Below are positions 16,939 to 24,903 of a stretch of 64,000 nucleotides of DNA, one piece after another. The translations under genes were made by a program, and so were the position numbers. Location of the stretch: contig NZ_JAEUAT010000028.1 in the NCBI RefSeq assembly GCF_019511525.1, positions 1-64,000 of the forward strand. Reading direction: 5' to 3'. A model generated the notes under the pieces. The model had not been told where the DNA came from. It made no database searches and was given only the letters and a program-made list of their open reading frames with translations. Source of the DNA: Rhizobium cauense. Its GTDB lineage: Bacteria; Pseudomonadota; Alphaproteobacteria; Rhizobiales; Rhizobiaceae. Position 1 is the first letter of the stretch. The number at the start of each line of letters is the position of its first letter.

Positions 16939-17688
16939 ATGGCAGAAACCCAGGTCATCGATGCGATTGGAAAATCCCTGGAACAGATACCGGCCGATAT
17001 CCCGCTCTATAAGCGGTTAAAGCTGGCAATCGAGCAGGCGATCCAAACGCGAGCGTTTCAAGCCGGTAGCGTTCTACCGGGCGAGCGTGTGATAGCCACT
17101 TCTTTTTCGCTTTCACGGGTCACCGTGCGAAAGGCGCTGTCCTTGTTGGAAGACGAGGGGTTGCTCAGCCGCCGCCACGGTTTCAAGACGGAAATCGGGT
17201 CGCGCGTCGAGAAGTCGTTGTCGACGCTTACCAGCTTTTCCGAAGATATTCGCGCCCGCGGCCAAGTGCCTGGATGTATTTGGATATCAAAGCAAGTCTC
17301 CCGTGCGTCCTCGACGGAAATGATGGCGCTCGGCGTTGCGGGAAATGCGAATGTCATCAGGATGAAACGAGTTCGAACCGCGAACGGACTGCCCATTGCC
17401 TTGGAAACGTCAATCGTTCCTGTCCGTTTTGTGCCCACTCCCGACCTGATCGACCAATCACTCTATGAAGTGCTGCAAGAGCGCGGTTTCATGCCTGAGC
17501 GAGCGATACAGCGCATGCGCTCACGCGCCGCCACTGCCGAAGACGCGGGCCATTTGCATTGCGAGGCAGGGTCGCCACTCCTTGTCACCGAGCGTCGCTG
17601 TTTCACTGCCGATGGCCAGATCGTCGAAGTATGCGAAACGCGCTACAAAGGCGAGGTCTACGACTTCGTCTTCGAACTGCAGAGATAA
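16939..17688 (+). CDS. GntR-family regulator, HutC/UTRA type
   Basis: A 249-residue regulator with a winged helix (about residues 20-85, LPGERVIATSFSLSRVTVRKALSLLEDEGLLSRR) and a UTRA ligand-binding domain (about 100-245, ending LVTERRCFTADGQIVEVCETRYKGEVYDFVFELQR). The family senses small effectors such as amino sugar phosphates (NagR/DasR) or urocanate. It heads the operon with the fused NanE-NanK gene; an amino sugar phosphate is therefore the likely effector. Its promoter and the gap after its stop both carry ACCAG/CTGGT sites, so it probably controls both points. Confidence 0.9.
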   Translation: MAETQVIDAIGKSLEQIPADIPLYKRLKLAIEQAIQTRAFQAGSVLPGERVIATSFSLSRVTVRKALSLLEDEGLLSRRHGFKTEIGSRVEKSLSTLTSFSEDIRARGQVPGCIWISKQVSRASSTEMMALGVAGNANVIRMKRVRTANGLPIALETSIVPVRFVPTPDLIDQSLYEVLQERGFMPERAIQRMRSRAATAEDAGHLHCEAGSPLLVTERRCFTADGQIVEVCETRYKGEVYDFVFELQR

Positions 17689-17720
17689 TACCAGATATAA
17701 ACTGGTTGCTATCTGGTATT
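17687..17720. promoter_or_regulatory. Operator between gntR and nanEK
   Basis: AATACCAGATA (17687-17697) and TATCTGGTATT (17710-17720) are perfect 11-bp inverted arms 12 bases apart. The left arm overlaps the gntR stop codon. The same ACCAG core occurs over the -10 box upstream of gntR. A CTGGT (17702-17706) in the spacer also makes a shorter pair with the left ACCAG. Confidence 0.7.
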
Positions 17721-17744
17721 TTCCTACTATCGTGATGCCCGGAA

Positions 17745-19280
17745 ATGGAGCATCCCGTGAAGCGCGACGACGTCAGTAACAGCCTTATCGTTTCCTGCCA
17801 GCCGGTACCCGAGGGTCCGATGGACGACGCCCGGTTCGTCGTTGGTTTTGCCAACGCAGCCGCCGCAGCAGGTGCAGCCGCTGTCCGCATCGAATCCGTT
17901 GCCTATGTGAAAGCTGCCCGACCGCATGTGACAGTACCGATCATCGGTATCGTCAAACGTGACCTTGGCGACAGCCCGGTCCGCATCACCCCATATGCTG
18001 CTGATGTCGTTGCGCTTGCAGAGGCGGGTGCCGACGTCATCGCCTTCGATGCTACCGATCGTATTCGCCCTGCCCCCGTTGCCGCGCTTGTGGAGGCAGC
18101 AAAAGCCAAGGGCAAATTGACGATGGCCGATTGCTCGTCGATCGACGACGCCAGGCGGGCACTTGCCGCCGGTGTCGACTTCGTCGGTACGACGCTTTCC
18201 GGTTATGTCGGCGGACCCGAACCCGTCGAGCCGGACATCGCATTGATCTCTGCGATGCGCGAGCTGACGCCCTATGTGATCGCGGAAGGTCGCATACGAA
18301 CACCAGAGCAGGCAGCCCAAGCAGCGTCGGCGGGCGCCTTTGCTGTTGTTGTCGGTTCAGCCATTACGCGCACCGAACATGCGACTGCCTGGTTTCATGA
18401 GGCCCTCGACGCCGCCTTTGCTCGGCAAAAAGGCGCGGGCAAACCTGTGCTCGCGATCGATATCGGTGGTACGAAAACCATGGTGGCTCTCGTTCAGGAG
18501 GATCAGGTCCTGGAAGAGCGCATCGTGCGAACACGGCGCGATGAAGGACCGGACACCTGGTTGGACGCGATTGTAGCAGAGACTGCGATGTGGGCCGGTC
18601 GGTTTGCCGGTGCCGGGATCGCCGTTACGGGCTTTGTCGAGGAAGGCAAATGGTCGGCGCTTAATCCGGCAACGCTTGGAATTCCGGACAATTATCCGCT
18701 GGTCGATAAAGCAGAGGCTCGCCTCGGCGTGCCGGTGATCGCCATCAACGATGCCCAGGCCGCCGCTTGGGGCGAATACAAGTTTGGGGCCGGTCGAGGC
18801 GAGGATATTGTCTTCTTGACGATCTCGACGGGTATTGGCGGCGGGATCGTCATCAACGGCAAACTCGCGTCCGGCCTTGCCGGTCATTTTGGCTTGATCC
18901 GCAGTCCAGCGCATGGAGCGGAGCCGCTCGAAGACATGACATCGGGCCTCTGGATCGCCGCAAGCGCGAGACAGGCAGGCCATGAGGTGGATGCGGTGAC
19001 TGTCTTTTCAGAGGCCGCAAATGGCTCGACCTGGGCAAAGTCGATTGTCGAACAGTCTGCTGCACGTGTCGCCCTTCTTTGCCGGGATATCAAGCTGATG
19101 CTCGATCCCCAACGCATTGTCATCGGCGGCGGCATCGGTCTCGCTCCCGGCTATCTCGACCAGGTCCGTTCGCAGCTTGGCGAACTGAATTTCCGTATCA
19201 CTCCCAACCTCGTTGCGGCCGAGCTCGGCAGCCGCGCAGGCATTATCGGCGCCGCGGATCTGGCGCGCAGCAAAGCATGA
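17745..19280 (+). CDS. nanEK: Fused N-acetylmannosamine-6-phosphate epimerase and N-acetylmannosamine kinase
   Basis: A 511-residue bifunctional protein. Residues about 1-225 are NanE, which turns ManNAc-6-P into GlcNAc-6-P: GSLIVSCQP-like start (SNSLIVSCQP), VPIIGIVKRD with the catalytic Lys71, TMADCSS and VIAEGR with Glu181. Residues about 234-511 are a ROK sugar kinase, the NanK part: phosphate loop AIDIGGTKT (237-245), NDAQAAAWGEY and TISTGIGGGIV. The ROK zinc motif (GxCxCGxxGCxE) is missing; after AGHFGLIRSP the sequence is AHGAEPLEDMTSG. The start may be the GTG at 17757, which has GGAG 6 bases upstream. It is followed by a CUT1 importer. The sialate lyase NanA is not in the window. Confidence 0.9.
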   Translation: MEHPVKRDDVSNSLIVSCQPVPEGPMDDARFVVGFANAAAAAGAAAVRIESVAYVKAARPHVTVPIIGIVKRDLGDSPVRITPYAADVVALAEAGADVIAFDATDRIRPAPVAALVEAAKAKGKLTMADCSSIDDARRALAAGVDFVGTTLSGYVGGPEPVEPDIALISAMRELTPYVIAEGRIRTPEQAAQAASAGAFAVVVGSAITRTEHATAWFHEALDAAFARQKGAGKPVLAIDIGGTKTMVALVQEDQVLEERIVRTRRDEGPDTWLDAIVAETAMWAGRFAGAGIAVTGFVEEGKWSALNPATLGIPDNYPLVDKAEARLGVPVIAINDAQAAAWGEYKFGAGRGEDIVFLTISTGIGGGIVINGKLASGLAGHFGLIRSPAHGAEPLEDMTSGLWIAASARQAGHEVDAVTVFSEAANGSTWAKSIVEQSAARVALLCRDIKLMLDPQRIVIGGGIGLAPGYLDQVRSQLGELNFRITPNLVAAELGSRAGIIGAADLARSKA

Positions 19281-19321
19281 AGGTCACCGGGTAAAACACT
19301 GAAAAACAAAGAAAGGGAACA

Positions 19322-20650
19322 ATGATGAAACTGCGGAAGATAATCACTCCGGCTTTCGCCGCGCTTCTTGCGAGCGCCGCTCTGCCAGGTCTCGCCAATG
19401 CCACGGTCACCGTCCTTGGCTGGCCTGGCGGGTCAGAAGAAACAGCGCTGCGTGCGACGGTCGAGGCCTATAACAAGACTGCATCCGATGCCGACAAGGT
19501 TGAACTGCTGTTTTTCAATCGCGATGGGTTCTTCGACAAGCTGCAGGCCGATATGGCTGCGGGTTCCACGGCATTCGACATCAATCTTGTCGCCACCTAC
19601 TCGATCGGCCGCTACGCACCTTTTATGGAGCCGGTTGATCTTGGCGCCGATGCGGGCAAGGTCTTTGGCGATTCCGTTCTGAAGACAATGCAGTTCGACG
19701 GCAAGCAGTACGGTGTGCCGACCGATCTGTCGCTGCATTTCATGTACTATCGCAAGGACCTGATTGACGCGCTTCTGAAAGACGACGCGGCCAAGAAGTC
19801 GTATTCAGAGCTCGCCAAGAAGGTGCTCGGCAAGGACCTCCAGCCGAAGGAGCCGGACAGCTGGACTTGGGACGACTGGGCAGCGACCGCGCTCTATTTC
19901 TCCAAGCAGGCAAATCCTGACAGCCCGGTTCGCTATGGCACCGTGCTGCAGATGAAGAACCTGCTGTTCAACATGATGGTGTTCCAATCCTTGCCTCGCT
20001 CCTATGGCGGCGACTGGATGGATGCCAGTGGCAACGTGACAGTCGATTCCGACGCCTACAAGACAGGGCTGCAGCTTTATAAGACGCTCTATGATGCCGG
20101 CGCTTCCCCCAAGGACTCCTTGAGCTACGAATATCCGGAGACCAACGCCGCCTACGCCGCTGGTCAGGCTGCAACCGCGCTGCAGTGGAATGCGGCTGCC
20201 GCCGATCTCACCAGCGCGGAGAAGTCACCCGCCGTGGCCGAGGTGACGGGCATCGTCGCACCACCCGCCGGTCCAAACGGCCGCGCCGACCATATCCACG
20301 GCCTTGGCCTTGGCCTCAACAAGAACGCCAAGAACAAGGAAGGCGCAGTCAAGTTCCTGAAATGGCTGGCGAGCGAAGATGCAGCGCTGACATATGCGCG
20401 AAGCGGCGGCTCGCCAGCGCTGGCGCCTGATGTGGTGGCCAAGGTGGCTTCTGAACGCCCCGATCTCGTCAAGCTTGGTGAATTCGCCAGCAAGTATGGC
20501 TACGTCATGAATGGTGCCACCTCGGCCAACGCACTCTCCGTATACGAGCTGCAGGCCAAGGAATTCACGGGCTACTGGTCTGGCCAGCAGAGCCTCGAGG
20601 ATGCGCTTGCCCATACCAAGGCGGGCATGCAGGATCTCTTGAAGAAGTAA
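19322..20650 (+). CDS. CUT1 sugar importer, binding protein
   Basis: A 442-residue extracellular solute-binding family 1 protein. The signal peptide (MMKLRKIITPAFAALLASAALPGLANA) ends near residue 27, followed by TVTVLGWPGGSEETALRATVEAYNK, typical of maltose-type binding proteins. Aromatic residues in WTWDDWAATALYF are placed as in other oligosaccharide and amino-sugar binders. GAAAGGGA precedes the double ATG. Being downstream of nanEK it probably binds ManNAc, another N-acetylhexosamine or a glycan holding it. The ligand is inferred from context only. Confidence 0.87.
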   Translation: MMKLRKIITPAFAALLASAALPGLANATVTVLGWPGGSEETALRATVEAYNKTASDADKVELLFFNRDGFFDKLQADMAAGSTAFDINLVATYSIGRYAPFMEPVDLGADAGKVFGDSVLKTMQFDGKQYGVPTDLSLHFMYYRKDLIDALLKDDAAKKSYSELAKKVLGKDLQPKEPDSWTWDDWAATALYFSKQANPDSPVRYGTVLQMKNLLFNMMVFQSLPRSYGGDWMDASGNVTVDSDAYKTGLQLYKTLYDAGASPKDSLSYEYPETNAAYAAGQAATALQWNAAAADLTSAEKSPAVAEVTGIVAPPAGPNGRADHIHGLGLGLNKNAKNKEGAVKFLKWLASEDAALTYARSGGSPALAPDVVAKVASERPDLVKLGEFASKYGYVMNGATSANALSVYELQAKEFTGYWSGQQSLEDALAHTKAGMQDLLKK

Positions 20651-20659
20651 CCTGATCGG

Positions 20660-20682
20660 GATGCCGGGTGATCCCCGGCATC
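20660..20682 (+). promoter_or_regulatory. Hairpin after the CUT1 binding-protein gene
   Basis: GATGCCGGG/CCCGGCATC, a perfect 9-bp stem with a 5-base loop, begins 9 bases after the stop codon and ends 21 bases before the permease ATG. No T run. It likely stabilises the upstream message and lowers expression of the permeases relative to the binding protein. Confidence 0.6.
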
Positions 20683-20703
20683 CCTCCCATCCGGCGGAGC
20701 GAA

Positions 20704-21576
20704 ATGGCTATCGTAACACGTGCCGAAGGCAGGGCTTATTTCTCGCCGCTGATCGGCTTCCTGCTGCTTTTCCTGGGCTTTCCAGCTCTCGTCAATCTGG
20801 TCTATTCGGTCTCGACCGTTGGATTCCAGAACCTGCGCAGCCCCGAGTTGACGGGCTTCGGCAACTATCTCGCGGTCGTCCAGGATCGGACGTTCTGGCA
20901 GGCTACCTTCTTTTCCTTCCGCTTCGGTATCCTGACCGCCGTCGCCGAATGTTTGATTGGTCTGTTTCTGGCGATCTTCCTCGCACCACTGCTTGCGAAG
21001 CGCTCGGCGCTGATGGCGCCGCTGATGCTGCCCTTGATGGTGGCGCCGGCGATGATCGGCCTGATGTACCGGCTCGTGCTGCATGAATTCGCCGGTCCGG
21101 TGCCCTACTACCTCTTCATGTGGTTCGGCGACAGTCCCGCCTTCCTCGACGTCAACAACGCCTTCAAAACGCTTGTCGTCGTCGAGACGTTGCAGTGGAC
21201 ACCATTTGCCTTCCTGCTCTTCTACGTCGCCTATTCAGCGATTCCGCTCGATGTCCGTGAGGCGGCATCCCTGGACGGAGCATCCTCGTGGCGTGTGCTG
21301 TGGTTGATTGACCTGCCGCTGATGATGCCGACGCTGGTCATCGCCTTCTTCATCCGGTTCATCGATGGTTTCCGGGTGTTTGACAATGTCTACGCCTTGA
21401 CCGGTAGCGGCGCCGGCGGCTCCACGACTTCGCTTTCCATCTACATCTACCAGGCTTTTTTCAAGGATGGCTCGATTGGCAAGGCGGTGGCAGCTTCCGT
21501 CGTGCTCTTCGTGGCGTCGCTTGCGGTCCTTTACGCGCTGAACTGGTTGGCCAGCCGAAGGAGCAAGGCAGCATGA
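20704..21576 (+). CDS. CUT1 sugar importer permease (MalF-like)
   Basis: A 290-residue six-helix permease. The EAA coupling loop is VREAASLDGASSWRVLWLIDLPLMMP. The ATG at 20704 with GGCGGAG upstream is preferred over an in-frame GTG at 20668, because the region between is a hairpin. It overlaps the next permease by 4 bases (ATGA). With its partner it forms the membrane channel. Confidence 0.88.
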   Translation: MAIVTRAEGRAYFSPLIGFLLLFLGFPALVNLVYSVSTVGFQNLRSPELTGFGNYLAVVQDRTFWQATFFSFRFGILTAVAECLIGLFLAIFLAPLLAKRSALMAPLMLPLMVAPAMIGLMYRLVLHEFAGPVPYYLFMWFGDSPAFLDVNNAFKTLVVVETLQWTPFAFLLFYVAYSAIPLDVREAASLDGASSWRVLWLIDLPLMMPTLVIAFFIRFIDGFRVFDNVYALTGSGAGGSTTSLSIYIYQAFFKDGSIGKAVAASVVLFVASLAVLYALNWLASRRSKAA

Positions 21577-22394
21577 TCAATACGCTTCGCTGGATCGTCT
21601 TTGCAGTTGCGGCAGTGGCGATGAACTTTCCGATCATCGTCACTCTTGTTACGTCCCTGAAGAGTGCCCGCGAGCTTTCGAGCAATGCCGGCCTCTGGGT
21701 CAGCCAGCCAACGCTGGCAAATTATGCCCGTATCCTGACGGAGACCGATCGCTTCAATATTTACGCCTATCTCCTGAACAGCACGATTGCCGCGGTCCTT
21801 GGCACCACGCTCGCAATCGTGCTCTGCCTTCCGGCCGCCTACGCTATCGCCCGCAGCGAGGTCGGCAGGCGGGTGATGATGCCACTTGTGATCAACCTGC
21901 GTGCTGTGCCTCTGATCATCTTCGCGATACCGCTTTATATGATGTACCAGTGGCTCGGCCTGCTCGACACCCAGCTTGGTCTCGGTCTCATTCTGACGAT
22001 CGTCAATATCCCGCTCGCCCTCGTCATGCTGGTCAACGCTATCAATGACGTTCCGCTCGAACTCGATGAGGCGGCCCGCATCGACGGCGCGTCCTCATTC
22101 CAGGCAATGATCGGCATCATTGCGCCTGTCATCAGGCCAGCGCTCGTGACCGCTTTCATCTTCGGCTTCATCACCGCGTGGAACGAGTTTCTGTTCGGCC
22201 TGATGCTGACGACCAACAAGGCAGTGCCAATGACTGTGGGGGCGTCCTTTTTCTTCGCTGCCAGCGGAGGGGGTGTCCAATGGGGTGTGGCCTCCGCGGT
22301 GATGGTGCTCGGGGCCCTACCCCCCGCTTTGCTCGGGCTTCTGATGTATCGGCAGATCTCGGGATCGATGACAGCGGGTGCCGTAAAGGGATGA
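21573..22394 (+). CDS. CUT1 sugar importer permease (MalG-like)
   Basis: A 273-residue permease with the EAA loop LDEAARIDGASSFQAMIGIIAPVIRPALV and the typical C-terminal helices ending in GGVQWGVASAVMVLGALPPALLGLLMYRQISGSMTAGAVKG. It is the last gene of the operon. No ATPase gene follows, so the importer must borrow a shared MsmK/UgpC-type ATPase encoded elsewhere, a known habit of CUT1 systems. Confidence 0.88.
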   Translation: MINTLRWIVFAVAAVAMNFPIIVTLVTSLKSARELSSNAGLWVSQPTLANYARILTETDRFNIYAYLLNSTIAAVLGTTLAIVLCLPAAYAIARSEVGRRVMMPLVINLRAVPLIIFAIPLYMMYQWLGLLDTQLGLGLILTIVNIPLALVMLVNAINDVPLELDEAARIDGASSFQAMIGIIAPVIRPALVTAFIFGFITAWNEFLFGLMLTTNKAVPMTVGASFFFAASGGGVQWGVASAVMVLGALPPALLGLLMYRQISGSMTAGAVKG

Positions 22395-22743
22395 TCCGCT
22401 TTGCCGCGCCATATCAGTGCGGAAAGAGATAAAACACTAATGACGAGTGTGCTTGGATAAAGGCAGGCACAAGTGCGATCCGTCTGTCGCGCTCACTGGA
22501 TGGATGCTTGGGGCTTAAACAGCTCAGTCGAGTTTTCAAGCGGACCCTGCGAAAGCAGCTGGAACCACCTTGCACAGGAACGTCCCTTCACGGAACGAGC
22601 CCCAAGGGCCGCGTTTGGATGCCGAAGCGCGATTGGTTCGGCGCCTCGCCAGGTGGCGCTCAAATAATAAGCAAATGCCGCAAAGTGCACACAGAAACCC
22701 TTAGCTCCAGAATCAGGGGTATTAAAAATCAAATGGTTATGGA
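22395..22743. other. Intergenic stretch upstream of the guanidine promoter
   Basis: No gene-like frame with a ribosome site. The stretch would be expected to carry binding sites for the NtrC-type activator needed by the sigma-54 promoter at 22744. I see scattered TGCAC strings (for example near 22570 and 22685) but no clean NtrC palindrome. Confidence 0.45.
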
Positions 22744-22760
22744 TTGGCACGGCTCTTGCT
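22744..22760 (+). promoter_or_regulatory. Sigma-54 (RpoN) promoter of the guanidine operon
   Basis: TTGGCACGGCTCTTGCT has the invariant GG (22746-22747) and GC (22758-22759) exactly 10 bases apart and matches the -24/-12 consensus TGGCAC-N5-TTGC almost fully. The predicted start, about 12 bases after GC, is near 22771, which is where the riboswitch begins. This links the operon to nitrogen limitation through RpoN and an NtrC-type activator. Confidence 0.8.
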
Positions 22761-22771
22761 TCGAATAAGTT

Positions 22772-22884
22772 GAGTTGGTGGCTAGGGTTCCGGCGCTTTG
22801 AAAGCGTGCTGGTCCGAGAGCCACCACCGACGGGAGAGAAAACCCGTCGGGTGCACGGCGGGAGAAAAGCCCGGGAGACCTCGT
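22772..22884 (+). ncRNA. Guanidine-I riboswitch (ykkC type)
   Basis: The leader carries the guanidine-I conserved elements in order: GGTGGCTAGGGTTCCG (22777-22792), CTGGTCCGAGAGCCACC (22809-22825), ACGGGAGAGAAAACCCGT (22830-22847) and GGCGGGAGAAAAGCCCGGG (22857-22875). GGTGGC pairs with GCCACC to form the first helix, and ACGGG/CCCGT forms a second. Guanidine binding by this class is established. Its place directly before an importer-DUF1989-carboxylase-hydrolase operon agrees fully. Confidence 0.92.
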
Positions 22885-22889
22885 AAGCC

Positions 22890-22928
22890 AAGGGATTGGC
22901 GGCGCGATGGTCATTGCCGATCCCTTTT
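22890..22928 (+). terminator. Riboswitch expression platform: terminator-like hairpin
   Basis: AAGGGATTGGC (22890-22900) pairs with GCCGATCCCTT (22916-22926) over 11 bp with one G-U wobble, followed at once by TT. It sits between the aptamer and the binding-protein ribosome site. The natural reading is that without guanidine transcription stops here and with guanidine the aptamer prevents it. No competing antiterminator pairing was worked out. Confidence 0.6.
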
Positions 22929-22953
22929 GAAGAAAAGCAAAAGGGGAATTTCA

Positions 22954-24027
22954 ATGCAGACTTTTTCGAAGATCCTTTCCATCACAGCCCTCTCCGCGTC
23001 CCTGGCGCTGGGATTTGGCTCCTTTGCCAGGGCCGAGCAAAAGACTGAATTCAAGGTGGCCTGGTCCATCTATGTCGGATGGATGCCCTGGGGCTATGCG
23101 GCCGATCATGGCATCGTCAAGAAATGGGCCGACAAATACGGCATCAAGATCCATGTGACGCAGTTCAACGACTACGTGGAGTCGATGAACCAATACACGG
23201 CCGGTGCCTTCGATGCCGTGACACTGACCAATATGGATGGGCTCTCCATCCCGGCTGCGGGCGGCGTCGATACGACGGCCGTTATCGTCGGCGACTTCTC
23301 GAACGGCAACGATGCGGTCATTTTGAAGGACAAGGCGAGTCTCGCCGATATCAAGGGCCAGAACGTCAACCTCGTCGAGTTCTCCGTCTCGCACTACCTG
23401 CTTGCCCGTGCACTCGAAAGCATCAAGCTAACCGAGCGAGACGTGAAGGTCGTCAACACGTCGGACGCCGACATGGTCGCGGCCTACAAGACCGCTGACG
23501 TTTCCTCCGTGGTCACCTGGAACCCGCTGGTATCGACGATTCTGGAAGATCCAACGGCGAAGAAGGTCTTCGACAGCTCGCAGGTCCCGGGCGAGATTAT
23601 CGACCTCATGGTCGCCAATACGGGTGTGCTCAAGGACAATCCGAATTTTGGCAAGGCCCTTACAGGCATCTGGTACGAGACGGCTGCCCTGCTGAAAGCC
23701 GATAGCGCCGAGGGCAAGGCAGCCCGCGAGGCAATGGGCGTGGCATCGGGCACCGACCTTGCCGGCTTTGAGGCCCAGCTCGCTGCCACCAAGCTATTCG
23801 ACAAGGCGGCTGACGCCGTCGAGTTCACCTCTTCGCCGAACCTGCCGAAGACGATGGATCTCGTGCGCAACTTCCTCTTCGAGAAGGGCCTGCTCGGCAA
23901 TGGTGCGCCCTCTGCCGACGTGATCGGCATCGAAATGCCTGACGGCAAGGTGCTGGGCGACAGCGGCAACGTGAAGCTCCGCTTCACCGAAACCTACATG
24001 AAGGCCGCCGTCGAAGGATCGCTCTGA
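22954..24027 (+). CDS. Guanidine ABC importer, binding protein (NitT/TauT family)
   Basis: A 357-residue periplasmic protein with a signal peptide ending ARA near residue 27. The family landmarks are FKVAWSIYVGWMPWGYAADHGIVKKWADKYG and FDAVTLTNMDGLSIPAAGGVDTTAVIVGDFSNG. The ATG at 22954 follows AAAAGGGG; the frame is open further upstream but that part is riboswitch RNA. As first gene after a guanidine riboswitch it most likely binds guanidine or a guanidine derivative. No direct ligand evidence is available from sequence. Confidence 0.9.
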   Translation: MQTFSKILSITALSASLALGFGSFARAEQKTEFKVAWSIYVGWMPWGYAADHGIVKKWADKYGIKIHVTQFNDYVESMNQYTAGAFDAVTLTNMDGLSIPAAGGVDTTAVIVGDFSNGNDAVILKDKASLADIKGQNVNLVEFSVSHYLLARALESIKLTERDVKVVNTSDADMVAAYKTADVSSVVTWNPLVSTILEDPTAKKVFDSSQVPGEIIDLMVANTGVLKDNPNFGKALTGIWYETAALLKADSAEGKAAREAMGVASGTDLAGFEAQLAATKLFDKAADAVEFTSSPNLPKTMDLVRNFLFEKGLLGNGAPSADVIGIEMPDGKVLGDSGNVKLRFTETYMKAAVEGSL

Positions 24028-24084
24028 TCTCAATGGCGGCGCGCTCAGCCGCGCCGCCTCCCTCATGACAAGCGGAGCATTTCC

Positions 24085-24903
24085 ATGCGCTGGATCAACA
24101 CGAGGCCGAGCCGGGGCGCGCAGTTTGCGCTGATGGTACTGCCATTCGCGCTGCTCGTTCTCGCCTATGCCTTCGGCTCGGCCGCACGTCTGGCAGAAAA
24201 CGCCAACGACAAGCTCTTGCCAAGCCTTGCCGGTTTTGCGGATGCGATCAACCGCCTTGCCTTCGTCGCCGATCCGCGCACCGGAGAATTCCTGCTCTGG
24301 TCGGATACCGGCGCTAGCCTGATCCGACTGCTCTCCGGCCTCGGCATTTCCACAGCCATCGCGCTCATCATCGGCATGCTGATCGGGATGCTTCCCTATC
24401 TGCGGGCGCTGCTCGCCCCGTTCATTGCCGTCATTTCGATGGTGCCGCCACTGGCGCTGCTGCCGATCCTGTTCATCGTCATGGGCCTTGGCGAAACTTC
24501 AAAGATAGCCCTGATCGTCATCGGGGTTGCGCCGACGATGATCCGCGACCTGGCGCTCAAGGCGCTGGAACTGCCGCGCGAGCAGATCGTCAAGGCGGAA
24601 ACGCTGGGTGGTACGTCATGGCAGATTGGCCTGCGTGTGGTTCTGCCGCAGATCTTGCCGCGGCTGATAACCTGCCTGAGACTGCAGCTCGGGCCGGCGT
24701 GGCTGTTCCTGATCGCGGCAGAGGCGATCTCGTCTGACTCCGGCCTCGGCTACCGCATCTTCCTCGTCCGCCGCTATTTGTCGATGGACATCATCTTTCC
24801 CTATGTCGTCTGGATCACGCTGCTCGCCGTCGTCATGAATGCCCTTCTCGATCGCCTGCGCATCGCCGTCTTCCCTTGGTCGGAACTGGAGAAGCAGGCA
24901 TGA
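24085..24903 (+). CDS. Guanidine ABC importer permease
   Basis: A 272-residue NitT/TauT-type permease with about six helices and an EAA-like loop LPREQIVKAETLGGTSWQIGLRVVLPQILP. CGGAG precedes the ATG. It overlaps the ATPase gene by 4 bases (ATGA), so the two are translationally coupled. Confidence 0.9.
   Translation: MRWINTRPSRGAQFALMVLPFALLVLAYAFGSAARLAENANDKLLPSLAGFADAINRLAFVADPRTGEFLLWSDTGASLIRLLSGLGISTAIALIIGMLIGMLPYLRALLAPFIAVISMVPPLALLPILFIVMGLGETSKIALIVIGVAPTMIRDLALKALELPREQIVKAETLGGTSWQIGLRVVLPQILPRLITCLRLQLGPAWLFLIAAEAISSDSGLGYRIFLVRRYLSMDIIFPYVVWITLLAVVMNALLDRLRIAVFPWSELEKQA

Noticed and set aside
22395..22743. NtrC binding palindrome upstream of the sigma-54 promoter
   Set aside because: Only scattered TGCAC strings were found and no clean TGCAC-N5-GGTGCA type site, so it is not listed as a feature.
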